A stretch of 39,187 nucleotides of DNA from assembly GCA_018239675.1 (NCBI GenBank), contig JAFEGX010000053.1, positions 1 to 39,187 of the forward strand. Direction: 5' to 3'. Shown in pieces: positions 24,060-31,878 of this stretch. The first letter of the stretch is position 1, and each line of letters begins with the position of its first letter. The notes under the pieces are model-generated. The model had not been told where the DNA came from. It did not search any database and worked only from the letters and a program-made list of their open reading frames with translations. Made by a program: the position numbers and the translations under genes. The stretch comes from Verrucomicrobiota bacterium. Its GTDB lineage: Bacteria; Verrucomicrobiota; Verrucomicrobiia; Opitutales; Opitutaceae.

Positions 24060-24512
24060 CCGAAGGGAACAAAAGCAGCGCAGATCGGAAATTTGGCCAC
24101 AAAAATGAGCAAGCCGCTCGGCGCCATTGCTGGAAGAGCGGTCGCAATCAGCGGTCAGCCATCGGTCTTTCAATCGTGGAGCTGGCACCTGGAAGCCAGT
24201 GGTCGGTAGGAGGCGCTTGTTCTTGCGCTTCGGGTGCATTCTTGCGGCCTAATGCATAGGTGCCAATCAAGCGGGATGCTAACGGTTGATCGCAGACCAT
24301 TCCTCCGAGGTGAAAAAGGCAGTCGTTCGAGCGCTAAACTCGCTCAACTACAACATCATATCGTAAAGTGTGTCCTTAAGCCAAGTTCTCGTTGCCTCTG
24401 GCATGTAAGGTGCTGAATTCCGGATCGAGTTTTTTTGAGCGCTTCGGTTCGCCGGGGTGTTCACGCTCACCCAATCCCCCAAGTCCTAATCCTGTCCCAA
24501 TCCTCCAACCAT
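24060..24512. other. Gene-free, AT-enriched glnA upstream region (453 nt)
   Basis: No protein ORF is supported. The stretch 24240-24440 has clearly lower G+C than its surroundings, as expected for regulatory DNA, and probably contains the glnA promoter. A word TCAGCGGTCAGCCATCGG (24155-24172) is matched in inverted form at 25786-25818, so the two copies bracket glnA. No sigma-54 site with correct spacing was found. Confidence 0.4.
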
Positions 24513-25547
24513 ATGGCCAAATACAAGCTGGAATACATCTGGCTCGATGGCGACCAGCCGGTCGCCAGCCTGCGCAGCAAGACCCAGATCAAGGAATTCG
24601 CTAGCTTCCCGAAACTCGGGGAGCTCCCCAACTGGGGTTTTGACGGCAGCTCGACGCAGCAGGCGGAGGGCAAAAGCTCCGACTGCGTGCTGAAGCCGGT
24701 CGCGGTGTATCCCGACTGCACGCGCAAGAACGGCGTGCTGGTGATGTGCGAAGTGATGATGCCGGACGCCAAGACGCCGCATCCCTCGAACACGCGCGCC
24801 ACGATCCCGGACGATCCGGACACGTGGTTCGGTTTCGAGCAGGAGTACTTCTTCTACAAGGACGGCGCCCCGCTCGGCTTCCCGACCGGCGGTTTCCCCG
24901 CGCCCCAGGGCCCGTACTACACGGGTGTCGGCTACAAGAACGTCGGAAATGTCGCCCGTGAGATTGTCGAGAAGCACATCGACATCTGTCTGGAGGCGGG
25001 AATCAACCTCGAGGGCATCAACGCCGAGGTCGCCAAGGGCCAGTGGGAATTCCAGATCTTCGGCAAGGGCTCGAAGAATGCCGCCGACCAGCTTTGGGTG
25101 GCGCGCTACATCATGACCCGCCTGTGCGAGACGTACTGCGTGGACATCGAGTGGCGCTGCAAGCCGATCCGCGCGGCCTTCGACCAGCCGCTCGACTGGA
25201 ACGGCTCTGGCATGCACTCGAACTTCTCGACGAAGCACATGCGCGAGGTGGGCGGCAAGGCCTACTTCGAGAAGCTCATGGCCGCCTTCAACAAGCACAT
25301 GGGCGAGCACATCGCGGTGTACGGCCCGGAGAATCACCTCCGTCTCACCGGCCTCCACGAGACGCAGTCGATCGACAAGTTCACGTACGGCCTCGCCGAC
25401 CGTGGCGCGTCGATCCGCATTCCGCACAGCTTCATCAACAGCGGCTACAAGGGCTACCTCGAGGATCGCCGTCCGAACTCCGCCGCTGACCCGTACCTGG
25501 TCGCCGGCCGGATCATCAAGACGATCCAGACGGTCCCGCTGACCTGA
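24513..25547 (+). CDS. glnA: Glutamine synthetase, type II (eukaryotic-type)
   Basis: Makes glutamine from glutamate, ammonia and ATP. The 344-aa size and motifs are of the GSII class: LPNWGFDGSSTQQAEGKSSD, WFGFEQEYFFYKDG, GINAEVAKGQWEFQIF, WNGSGMHSNFST and ENHLRLTGLHET, ending PNSAADPYLVAGRII. GSII is eukaryotic-type and occurs in few bacterial groups. It lacks the GSI adenylylation region, so it is not regulated by GlnE. The start ATG at 24513 is the natural N-terminus (MAKYKLEYIWLDG). A strong intrinsic terminator follows 23 nt after the stop. It is single-gene by position. Confidence 0.95.
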   Translation: MAKYKLEYIWLDGDQPVASLRSKTQIKEFASFPKLGELPNWGFDGSSTQQAEGKSSDCVLKPVAVYPDCTRKNGVLVMCEVMMPDAKTPHPSNTRATIPDDPDTWFGFEQEYFFYKDGAPLGFPTGGFPAPQGPYYTGVGYKNVGNVAREIVEKHIDICLEAGINLEGINAEVAKGQWEFQIFGKGSKNAADQLWVARYIMTRLCETYCVDIEWRCKPIRAAFDQPLDWNGSGMHSNFSTKHMREVGGKAYFEKLMAAFNKHMGEHIAVYGPENHLRLTGLHETQSIDKFTYGLADRGASIRIPHSFINSGYKGYLEDRRPNSAADPYLVAGRIIKTIQTVPLT

Positions 25548-25570
25548 GGTCGAAGCTAGCTGCAGCTTTC

Positions 25571-25604
25571 ACGGCGCCGCCCGCATGGGTGGCGCCGTTT
25601 TTTT
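25571..25604 (+). terminator. Intrinsic terminator of glnA
   Basis: ACGGCGCC GCCC-GCAT-GGGT GGCGCCGT forms a 12-bp stem with one G-T pair and a 4-nt loop, immediately followed by T7. This is a textbook Rho-independent terminator, 23 nt after the glnA stop. Confidence 0.92.
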
Positions 25605-26015
25605 CGTCCGCGCGTGGCGCGGTCGAGGGCTGCCAGCATTCAGCCGTCGGCCTATCCAACGTCGCTCCTTTCTTGCCGCAAGGAGGCGCAGAAGGCGCAG
25701 GATCGGCCTGGTTCGATCAACGCCCGATGTGCGTTCTGTGCCTTGTGTGCCTTCTTGTGGCTAAATTGGTTTGGGGCCGGAGAAGCTGAAAGCTGACGGC
25801 TGACCGCTGACTGCTACCGCCATGCTGACCGAGATTCAGCTTGCGGAATGGCGCGATGTGAACATCGGTTCGCTCGCTTGGCGCGAACTCGCTCGCGACC
25901 GGGCAGTCAGGAACCATGAACCATCGCATCCAAGGCCTTATCGCGCTGCGAAAGGCACCCAGATCAGACTCCGCCTCGCGCCGGGTGTCCGTTGCTGGAA
26001 CTCCGGGGAGGCTCA
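25605..26015. repeat. Repeat-rich gap before panB with nested inverted word arms
   Basis: Inner pair: CTTGCCGCAAGGAGGCGCAGAAGG (25672-25695) against CGTTCTGTGCCTTGTGTGCCTTCTTGTGGC (25731-25760). Outer pair: CATTCAGCCGTCGG near 25637 against AGCTGAAAGCTGACGGCTGACC (25784-25805). The arms are imperfect but orientation-consistent. The remaining 200 nt carries the panB promoter region by position, but no clear hexamers are visible. Confidence 0.5.
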
Positions 26016-26852
26016 GTGGCTAGGCCGCGCGGCTCCCGTCTTCCGCAGGGCGGTCCCTTTCGCTCGGTCCACGACTTCGCCGTGGCCCGCGCCGCCGGCA
26101 CGCGCATCGTCATGTCCACCGCCTATGAGGCCTGGTCGGCGCGGCTGCTCGCCGACTCGTCCGTCCATTGCCTGCTGGTCGGGGACAGCGTGATGATGGT
26201 GGTGTACGGCGAGGCCGACACCCTCGGCGCCACACCCGAACTGATGGCCCGCCACACCCGCGCCGTCGCCACCGGCGCGCCCGGGCGGCTGATCGTGGCC
26301 GACATGCCGTTTCTTTCGGTCCGACGGGGCCGGGCTGCGGCCCTTGACTGTGCCGCCGACCTGCTCCGCGCCGGGGCGCAGGCGGTGAAGGTCGAGGGCA
26401 TCCGCGGTCATGCCGATGTCATCCGCCATCTGGTCGAGTCCGGGATTCCCGTCATGGGCCATCTCGGGCTCACCCCGCAGTCGATTCACACGCTGGGCGG
26501 CCATCGCGTCCAGGCGCGCGACGCCGGGGCCGCCGGCCGCCTTCGCGACGATGCGGATCGCCTGGCCGACGCCGGCGCGTTCGCCATCGTGCTCGAGTGC
26601 ATCCCTGCGCCCCTGGCCCGGACGGTTACGGCGGCGGCGCGGATCCCGACCATTGGAATCGGCGCCGGTGCCGGATGCGACGGACAGATCCTCGTGCTGC
26701 ACGACTTCCTGGGCCTGAACCCGGATTTTCACGCGCGCTTTGTCCGCCGGTTCGTCGACGGCGCCGGTCTGGTCCGGCGCGGCGTCGACCGGTATGCGGC
26801 GGCGGTGCGGTCCGGCCGGTTCCCGGCGGCGAAGGAGGCCTTTGCGTCATGA
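26016..26852 (+). CDS. panB: 3-methyl-2-oxobutanoate hydroxymethyltransferase
   Basis: First pantothenate-branch step: ketoisovalerate to ketopantoate with methylene-THF. The 278-aa protein has the PanB signatures IVMSTAYEAWSARLLADSSVHCLLVGDSVMM, LIVADMPFLSVRRG, AVKVEGIRGHADVI, IPVMGHLGLTPQSIHTLGGHRVQ and AIVLECIPAPLARTVT, and ends with GIGAGAGCDGQILVLHDFLGL. The GTG at 26016, preceded by GGGGAGG at 5 nt, is taken as the start; an upstream ATG at 25992 lacks such a site. It heads the panB-panC-coaBC-coaX-panD-nadA-nadC-nadB operon. No panE (ketopantoate reductase) lies in the window. Confidence 0.94.
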   Translation: MARPRGSRLPQGGPFRSVHDFAVARAAGTRIVMSTAYEAWSARLLADSSVHCLLVGDSVMMVVYGEADTLGATPELMARHTRAVATGAPGRLIVADMPFLSVRRGRAAALDCAADLLRAGAQAVKVEGIRGHADVIRHLVESGIPVMGHLGLTPQSIHTLGGHRVQARDAGAAGRLRDDADRLADAGAFAIVLECIPAPLARTVTAAARIPTIGIGAGAGCDGQILVLHDFLGLNPDFHARFVRRFVDGAGLVRRGVDRYAAAVRSGRFPAAKEAFAS

Positions 26853-27610
26853 TGCGTGTGCTCGAACACCTGGGCGAGTGGCGCGAGGTGCGGGAGGCGC
26901 TGGCCCGCGACGGCCGCAGCGTGGGCTTTGTCCCGACCATGGGTGCGCTGCATGCGGGCCACGAATCGCTGCTGGCCCGGGCGCGCGCGGAGAACGACTG
27001 CGTGGTGCTGAGCATCTACGTCAACCCGACCCAGTTCGACGACGCGGCCGACCTGGCCCGCTATCCCCGGACCCTGGCCGCGGACGTGGAGCGCGCGCGG
27101 CCGCATGCCGACTACGTGTTGGTGCCGGGGCCGGACGGGCTCTATCCGGACAACTTTCACTATCGGGTTTCCGAAACCGAACTGAGCCGCCGGTGGGAGG
27201 GTGCGCACCGGCCGGGACACTTTGAAGGCATGCTCACGGTCGTCCTGAAACTTCTGAACCTGGTTCAGCCGCATCGGGCCTATTTTGGTGAGAAGGACCG
27301 GCAGCAGCTGGAACTGGTGCGCGGAATGGTGCAGGCGCTGTTCTTGCCGGTGACGATCGTGGGCTGTCCGACCGTGCGCGATGCCGATGGATTGGCGCTG
27401 AGTTCGCGCAACCTGCGACTCTCGCCGCCGGGTCGCGAGCGGGCGACCGCGTTTCCCCGCATCCTGCGTGATGCCCCCGACGCCGATGCCGCGGCCGCGG
27501 CACTGCGCGCCGCGGGATTCCTCGTCGATTACGTCGCCGACTGGGCCGGCGTGCGTCTGGGGGCGGTGCGGATCGAAAACGTCAGGCTGATCGACAATGT
27601 CGCCGTCTAA
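26849..27610 (+). CDS. panC: Pantothenate synthetase
   Basis: Condenses pantoate with beta-alanine using ATP. N-terminal motifs are conserved: SVGFVPTMGALHAGHESLL (HIGH-like), LSIYVNPTQFDDAADLARYPRTL, RPGHFEGMLTVVLKLLNLVQPHRAYFGEKDRQQLELV and VRDADGLALSSRN. At 253 aa it is about 30 residues shorter than E. coli-type PanC. The loss is in the C-terminal lid domain, which ends here with DYVADWAGVRLGAVRIENVRLIDNVAV. The 4-nt overlap with panB (ATGA) and AAGGAGG upstream support the start. It is coupled by a 14-nt overlap to coaBC. Confidence 0.93.
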   Translation: MMRVLEHLGEWREVREALARDGRSVGFVPTMGALHAGHESLLARARAENDCVVLSIYVNPTQFDDAADLARYPRTLAADVERARPHADYVLVPGPDGLYPDNFHYRVSETELSRRWEGAHRPGHFEGMLTVVLKLLNLVQPHRAYFGEKDRQQLELVRGMVQALFLPVTIVGCPTVRDADGLALSSRNLRLSPPGRERATAFPRILRDAPDADAAAAALRAAGFLVDYVADWAGVRLGAVRIENVRLIDNVAV

Positions 27611-28832
27611 CCTCGTTGTCATCGTCACCGGCTCCGTGGCCGCATTCCGTGCCTGCGATGTTGTCTCGCAGCTGGTGCAGCGCGGCCACCGGGTTCGCGT
27701 CGTGACCACGGCGGCGGCGCGGCAATTTGTCGGGACGGTGACTTGGGAGGCGCTTTCCGGTCAGCCGGTCGCGGGCGACCTGTTTGACCCGGGGGCGGCC
27801 CTCGACCACATCCATCTCGGCCGCTGGGCGGACCTCGTGCTGGTGTGTCCGGCGACGGCGAACACCCTGAACCGCTTGGCGGTCGGATTAGCCGACGATC
27901 TGGCCGGGGCGCTTTTCCTTGCCCGGGATTCGGCCCAACCCTGGCTGATCGCTCCGGCCATGAATCCCGCGATGTGGTCCCACCCGGCGACCCGGCAGGC
28001 GGTCGAGCGGTTGGAATCCTGGGGCGTCTCCTTTCTGCCCGTGGCGCAAGGTCGCACCGCCTGCGGCGAAACCGGGGAAGGGCGGCTGGCGCCGCCGCCC
28101 GACATCGTTGCCGCGGTCGAACAGCGCCTCACGCGACCGAAACGGCGCTGGCGGGTGCTGGTGACCAGTGGTGGCACCGTTGAGCCGATTGATCCCGTGC
28201 GTGTGCTGGGCAATACCAGCACCGGTCGGACCGGGGCGGCGATCGCGGACCATTTCGCCCGGTCCGGCCACGACGTGGTCCTCCTGCGGGCCCGGACCTC
28301 CGAGCCAGCAGCTTCCGGGTGCGCCGAGGAAACCTTTGAAACCTATTCCGAACTCGCGGCGACGCTGGAGCGCCTGCTGGGCGAACGGGAGTTTGACGTG
28401 GTGATACACGCGGCCGCCGTGTCGGACTTCCGCGTGGCCGCGGTCGAGGTTGAAGGCGGACGGGTGGGGAACGGCAAGCTACCCTCGGACACCCGCCCGG
28501 TGCTGCGGCTGGAGCCCACGCCCAAACTCGCCGACCGGATCCGTGCGCATTGCCGCAACCCGGAGGTCTGCCTCGTGGCGTTCAAGCTGACCCATGGTGC
28601 GGATGAGTCGGCGGCGGCCGCCGCCGTGACCCAACTCCTGGAGCGATCGGGGGCGGACTTCGTCGTGCACAACGACCTGACGGCGCGGACCGAAGCCGAC
28701 ACCTTTCCCGCCAGCATCCACGACCGCACCGGCGCCGTCGTGGTGAGCGCCGTCGCCCGACCCGCGCTCCCTGCCACCTTGGAGCGTGTGATCGCCGCCC
28801 GCCTTTCCGTCTCCCCCAATCCCAACTCCTGA
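27597..28832 (+). CDS. coaBC: Bifunctional phosphopantothenoylcysteine synthetase/decarboxylase
   Basis: A 411-aa fusion. CoaC (about 1-180) is the flavin-dependent decarboxylase with ALDHIHLGRWADLVLVCPATANTLNRLA (active-site His) and PAMNPAMW; the Cys-containing flap is TACGETGEGRLA. CoaB (about 185-400) has VLVTSGGTVEPIDPVRVLGNTSTGRTGAAIADHF, VIHAAAVSDFRVA, and a Lys site in LVAFKLTHG, and then FVVHNDLTARTEADTFPASIHDR. It catalyses two successive steps, 4'-phosphopantothenate to 4'-phosphopantetheine. The 14-nt overlap with panC suggests translational coupling. Domain order and length are normal. Confidence 0.95.
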   Translation: MSPSNLVVIVTGSVAAFRACDVVSQLVQRGHRVRVVTTAAARQFVGTVTWEALSGQPVAGDLFDPGAALDHIHLGRWADLVLVCPATANTLNRLAVGLADDLAGALFLARDSAQPWLIAPAMNPAMWSHPATRQAVERLESWGVSFLPVAQGRTACGETGEGRLAPPPDIVAAVEQRLTRPKRRWRVLVTSGGTVEPIDPVRVLGNTSTGRTGAAIADHFARSGHDVVLLRARTSEPAASGCAEETFETYSELAATLERLLGEREFDVVIHAAAVSDFRVAAVEVEGGRVGNGKLPSDTRPVLRLEPTPKLADRIRAHCRNPEVCLVAFKLTHGADESAAAAAVTQLLERSGADFVVHNDLTARTEADTFPASIHDRTGAVVVSAVARPALPATLERVIAARLSVSPNPNS

Positions 28833-28844
28833 CTCCCGAAAGTT

Positions 28845-29633
28845 ATGCTGCTCTGTCTCGACGTAGGAAACACCCAGATCCACGGCGGCGTCTATGATGG
28901 CGCGAGCCTTCGCTGCCAGTTCCGCAAGACGACCGCGCCGCTCGGCACGACCGACGAGCTTGGCATCTTTTTCACGGCTGTGCTGCGGGAGAACGGCGTT
29001 GATCCGCGCACCGTCACCCGCGTGGCCATCGCCTGCGTGGTGCCTGCGGCGCTGTACAGCCTGCGCGGGGCCGCCGAGAAGTATTTCCGTTGCGACGCGT
29101 TTGTGCTCCAGGCCGGCGTGAAGACCGGCCTGAAAGTGCGGTACCGCAATCCGCTCGAGGTGGGCGCCGACCGCATCGCGGGGGCGGTGGCCGCGGCCCA
29201 CCGGCATCCCGGCCGCGGGCTCATCATCGTGGACTGCGGCACGGCGACGACACTCGAGGTGGTAACCGCGGAGGGCGACTATCTCGGCGGCGTGATCCTG
29301 CCCGGCGTGGGCGTTTCGGCGGAGACGCTGGCCAGCCACACGGCGAAGCTTCCGCGGGTCGAGATCGCGCGCCCCGAGCAAGCGCTCGGCCGCACCACGG
29401 TGGAAAGCATCCAGTCGGGCCTCTATCACGGCCAAACCGGGGCGATCCGCCACGTCATCCAGTTGCTGCAGCGCGAGGCTTTTGCCGGCGCCGCGCCGGT
29501 GGTGGTCGGCACCGGTGGATTCGCGCGGCTATTCGAGGGCGAGGGTCTCTACCAAGAGATCGTGCCGGAACTCGTGCTCGAGGGTCTGCGGATCGCCGCT
29601 GATCTGAACCAAACCCCGGCCGGACACACCTGA
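28845..29633 (+). CDS. coaX: Type III pantothenate kinase
   Basis: Phosphorylates pantothenate in the first CoA-specific step. The 262-aa protein has MLLCLDVGNTQIHGGVYDG (phosphate loop with Asp), NPLEVGADRIAGAVAAAHRHPG, and LIIVDCGTATTLEVV followed by YLGGVILPGVGVSAETLASHTAKLP, all CoaX hallmarks. VESIQSGLYHGQTGAI and VVVGTGGFARLF close the domain. CoaX is insensitive to CoA feedback, unlike type I CoaA. It lies 12 nt after coaBC, so the pathway order PanB-PanC-CoaX-CoaBC is encoded in one transcript. Confidence 0.95.
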   Translation: MLLCLDVGNTQIHGGVYDGASLRCQFRKTTAPLGTTDELGIFFTAVLRENGVDPRTVTRVAIACVVPAALYSLRGAAEKYFRCDAFVLQAGVKTGLKVRYRNPLEVGADRIAGAVAAAHRHPGRGLIIVDCGTATTLEVVTAEGDYLGGVILPGVGVSAETLASHTAKLPRVEIARPEQALGRTTVESIQSGLYHGQTGAIRHVIQLLQREAFAGAAPVVVGTGGFARLFEGEGLYQEIVPELVLEGLRIAADLNQTPAGHT

Positions 29634-29643
29634 GACCATCGCC

Positions 29644-30015
29644 ATGCGCACCGCGTTTCTCCACTCCAAGCTGCACCGCGCGACGATCACGGCGGCGGAT
29701 CCCGATTACGAGGGCTCGATCTCGCTCGGCCGCGAACTCTGCCGGGCGGCGGGGCTTCACGAATACCAGCAGGTCGACGTCTACGACATCACCAACGGCG
29801 CCCGTTTCACCACCTATGTGATCTACGGCGACACCGGCCAGGTGCAGGTCAACGGTGCGGCGGCCCGCCTGGTGCGGACCGGCGACCGCATCATCGTCGC
29901 CGCGTACGTCGAGCTCGAGCCGGCGGAGGTCCTCCGGCACGCGCCCCAGGTGGTGCTGCTTGCCGAGGGGAACCGCATCCGCGCGGTCGAGCGCCGGGAG
30001 GTGGCGGTTCCATGA
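29644..30015 (+). CDS. panD: Aspartate 1-decarboxylase proenzyme
   Basis: Makes beta-alanine from aspartate for PanC. The 123-aa pyruvoyl proenzyme begins with FLHSKLHRATITAADPDYEGSISL. Self-cleavage between Gly24 and Ser25, forming the pyruvoyl group from Ser25, follows the family. Other conserved parts are QQVDVYDITNGARFTTYVI and NGAAARLVRTGDRIIVAAY. It is 10 nt from coaX and overlaps nadA by 4 nt (ATGA). It diverts aspartate to CoA, while NadB downstream takes aspartate to NAD. Confidence 0.96.
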   Translation: MRTAFLHSKLHRATITAADPDYEGSISLGRELCRAAGLHEYQQVDVYDITNGARFTTYVIYGDTGQVQVNGAAARLVRTGDRIIVAAYVELEPAEVLRHAPQVVLLAEGNRIRAVERREVAVP

Positions 30016-31055
30016 GCGCGGTCGTGGACGAACCCGTGGAGGCCGAGGCCGAGCGACTCCTGCGTGCTTTGCTCCACGTGGACTGCGAACCCGGGCGCAC
30101 CTGGGACCTCGGCGGCTGCCGTCGGCTCGCGCCGCTGACGCTGGAGATCAACACCCTCAAGCGCGAGCGCGGCGCCGTGATCCTCGCCCACTCGTACGTG
30201 GAGCCGGAAATCATCTACGGCGTGGCGGACTTCGTGGGCGACTCTTACTACCTGAGCCGCCAGGCCCGGCGCACCGGCGCGCGGATGATCGTGTTCGCCG
30301 GCGTGGTGTTCATGGCCGAGACCGCCAAGCTTCTCGCGCCCGATGCCACGGTGGTCGTGCCCGACCGCGGGGCGGGTTGCTCGCTGGCCGACTCGATCAC
30401 CGGCGAACAGCTCCGGCGGCTCAAGGCCCTCTATCCTGACGCGACGGTCGTCTGCTACATCAACAGCACGGCGGAAGTGAAGTCCGAGTCCGATGTCTGC
30501 GTGACGTCGGGCAACGTCCACGACATTATCGCCCGGCTTCCGGCGCGGCGGATCCTGTTCGTGCCGGACCGCCTGATGGCCGAGAACGTGCGGCGGGAGC
30601 TGCAGCGGCGCGGGGTGGACAAGGAGATCATCGCCTCGGACGGCACCTGCCTCGTGCACGATGCGTTCACGCCGGAACAGATCGCCGCGGCGCGCGCGCA
30701 GTTTCCCGGCCTCCGGGTTGTCGCGCATCCCGAGTGTCCGCCCGAGGTCGCGGCCGCCGCGGACTTCCTGGGCAGCACCGGCGCCATGATGCGCTACGTG
30801 CGCGGGACCGACGCGCCGTATTTCCTGCTGCTCACCGAGTGCGGCCTGGTTGGCCGTCTGCAGTCGGAAGCGCCCGACAAGCACCTCGTCGGCGGCTGCC
30901 GGCTTTGTCCCTACATGAAACTCAACGGCCTGGAGAAGGTCCGCGACGCCCTGCGCGCCCCGCGGCCCGACCAGGTCATCACCCTCGCCGACGACCTCCG
31001 CCACCGCGCGGTCCGGCCCATTGAAAGGATGTTCGAACTTGCACCCGCGGACTGA
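30012..31055 (+). CDS. nadA: Quinolinate synthase
   Basis: [4Fe-4S] enzyme that condenses iminoaspartate with dihydroxyacetone phosphate to quinolinate. The 347-aa protein has AVILAHSYVEPEIIYGVADFVGDSYYLSRQA and VFMAETAKLLAP, with three cluster Cys at GAGCSLADS, TECGLVGR and GGCRLCPYMKLN (the third in the last motif). The remaining conserved motifs, including VCYINSTAEVKSESDVCVTSGN and HPECPPEV, are also present. The N-terminal ~30 residues vary in the family. It overlaps panD (ATGA) and the nadC frame, indicating tight coupling. Confidence 0.94.
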   Translation: MSAVVDEPVEAEAERLLRALLHVDCEPGRTWDLGGCRRLAPLTLEINTLKRERGAVILAHSYVEPEIIYGVADFVGDSYYLSRQARRTGARMIVFAGVVFMAETAKLLAPDATVVVPDRGAGCSLADSITGEQLRRLKALYPDATVVCYINSTAEVKSESDVCVTSGNVHDIIARLPARRILFVPDRLMAENVRRELQRRGVDKEIIASDGTCLVHDAFTPEQIAAARAQFPGLRVVAHPECPPEVAAAADFLGSTGAMMRYVRGTDAPYFLLLTECGLVGRLQSEAPDKHLVGGCRLCPYMKLNGLEKVRDALRAPRPDQVITLADDLRHRAVRPIERMFELAPAD

Positions 31056-31878
31056 CCACCTGATCGACCTCGCGCTCGACGAGGACCTCGCGCTCGGCGA
31101 CCTCACCAGCCGGGCCATCTTCCCGGCGAACCATCGGAGCCGCGGCTTCATCGCCGCGAAGGACGAGGTCACCGTCTGCGGCGTCGAGGTCGCCGCCCGG
31201 GTGTTCGCCCGGGTGGATCCGCGCCTGCGCGTACGCCTGCTGGCGAAGGACGGCGATCGCGTCCGGCCTGGCCGCGTGGTGCTGCGGGTGGCGGGACCGA
31301 CCGGCTCGCTGCTCGCCGCCGAGCGCACGGCCCTGAATTTCCTGCAGCGGCTCAGCGGGGTGGCGACGCAGACCCGGCGCTTTGTGGCAGCGGTGGCGGG
31401 CACCGGGGTGAGGATCGCGGACACCCGCAAGACCACGCCGGGTCTCCGCGCCCTCGAGAAATGCGCGGTGCGGTGTGGCGGCGGACACAATCACCGGAGC
31501 ACGCTGGGCGAGCATGTGCTGATCAAGGACAACCACCTCGCCGCCGCCGGGTCGATCGCCCGGGCGGTGGCGCGGGCGCGGGCCGCGGCGCCGCACCTGG
31601 CCCGCATCGCGGTGGAAGTCACCACCGTGGCCGAGGCGGCGGCGGCCTGCCGCGCCGGCGCCGACGTGGTCCTCCTCGACAATTTCACGCCCGCCAGGGT
31701 CCGGGCGGCGGTGAAGTCGATCGGCGGGCGTGCGCTGGTCGAAGTCTCGGGCGGCGTGACCCTCGCGACGGTAAGGGACTTCGCCCTGCCGGGGGTGAGC
31801 GTGATCAGCATCGGGGCCCTGACGCATTCGGCGCCGGCGGTTGACCTAAGCCTCACCGTCGAGGGCCCGACGCGATGA
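31039..31878 (+). CDS. nadC: Nicotinate-nucleotide diphosphorylase (carboxylating)
   Basis: Converts quinolinate and PRPP to nicotinate mononucleotide. The 279-aa protein contains LALDEDLALGDLTSRAIFP, ERTALNFLQRLSGVATQTRRFV, RIADTRKTTPGLRALEKCAVRCGGGHNHR, LIKDNHLAAAG, and VEVTTVAEAAAACRAGADVVLLDNF, then EVSGGVTLATVRDFALPGVSVISIGALTHS. The best start is the TTG at 31039 (LHPRTDHL), 9 nt after AAAGGA; another in-frame TTG is at 31021. Both lie inside nadA, so the genes overlap by 17 nt or more. The stop overlaps the nadB ATG (ATGA). Confidence 0.94.
   Translation: MHPRTDHLIDLALDEDLALGDLTSRAIFPANHRSRGFIAAKDEVTVCGVEVAARVFARVDPRLRVRLLAKDGDRVRPGRVVLRVAGPTGSLLAAERTALNFLQRLSGVATQTRRFVAAVAGTGVRIADTRKTTPGLRALEKCAVRCGGGHNHRSTLGEHVLIKDNHLAAAGSIARAVARARAAAPHLARIAVEVTTVAEAAAACRAGADVVLLDNFTPARVRAAVKSIGGRALVEVSGGVTLATVRDFALPGVSVISIGALTHSAPAVDLSLTVEGPTR

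Noticed and set aside
24183..24199. Sigma-54-like TGGCAC...GC upstream of glnA
   Set aside because: The -12 element does not match TTGC and the GG-to-GC spacing is one base short; it is also about 330 nt from glnA.
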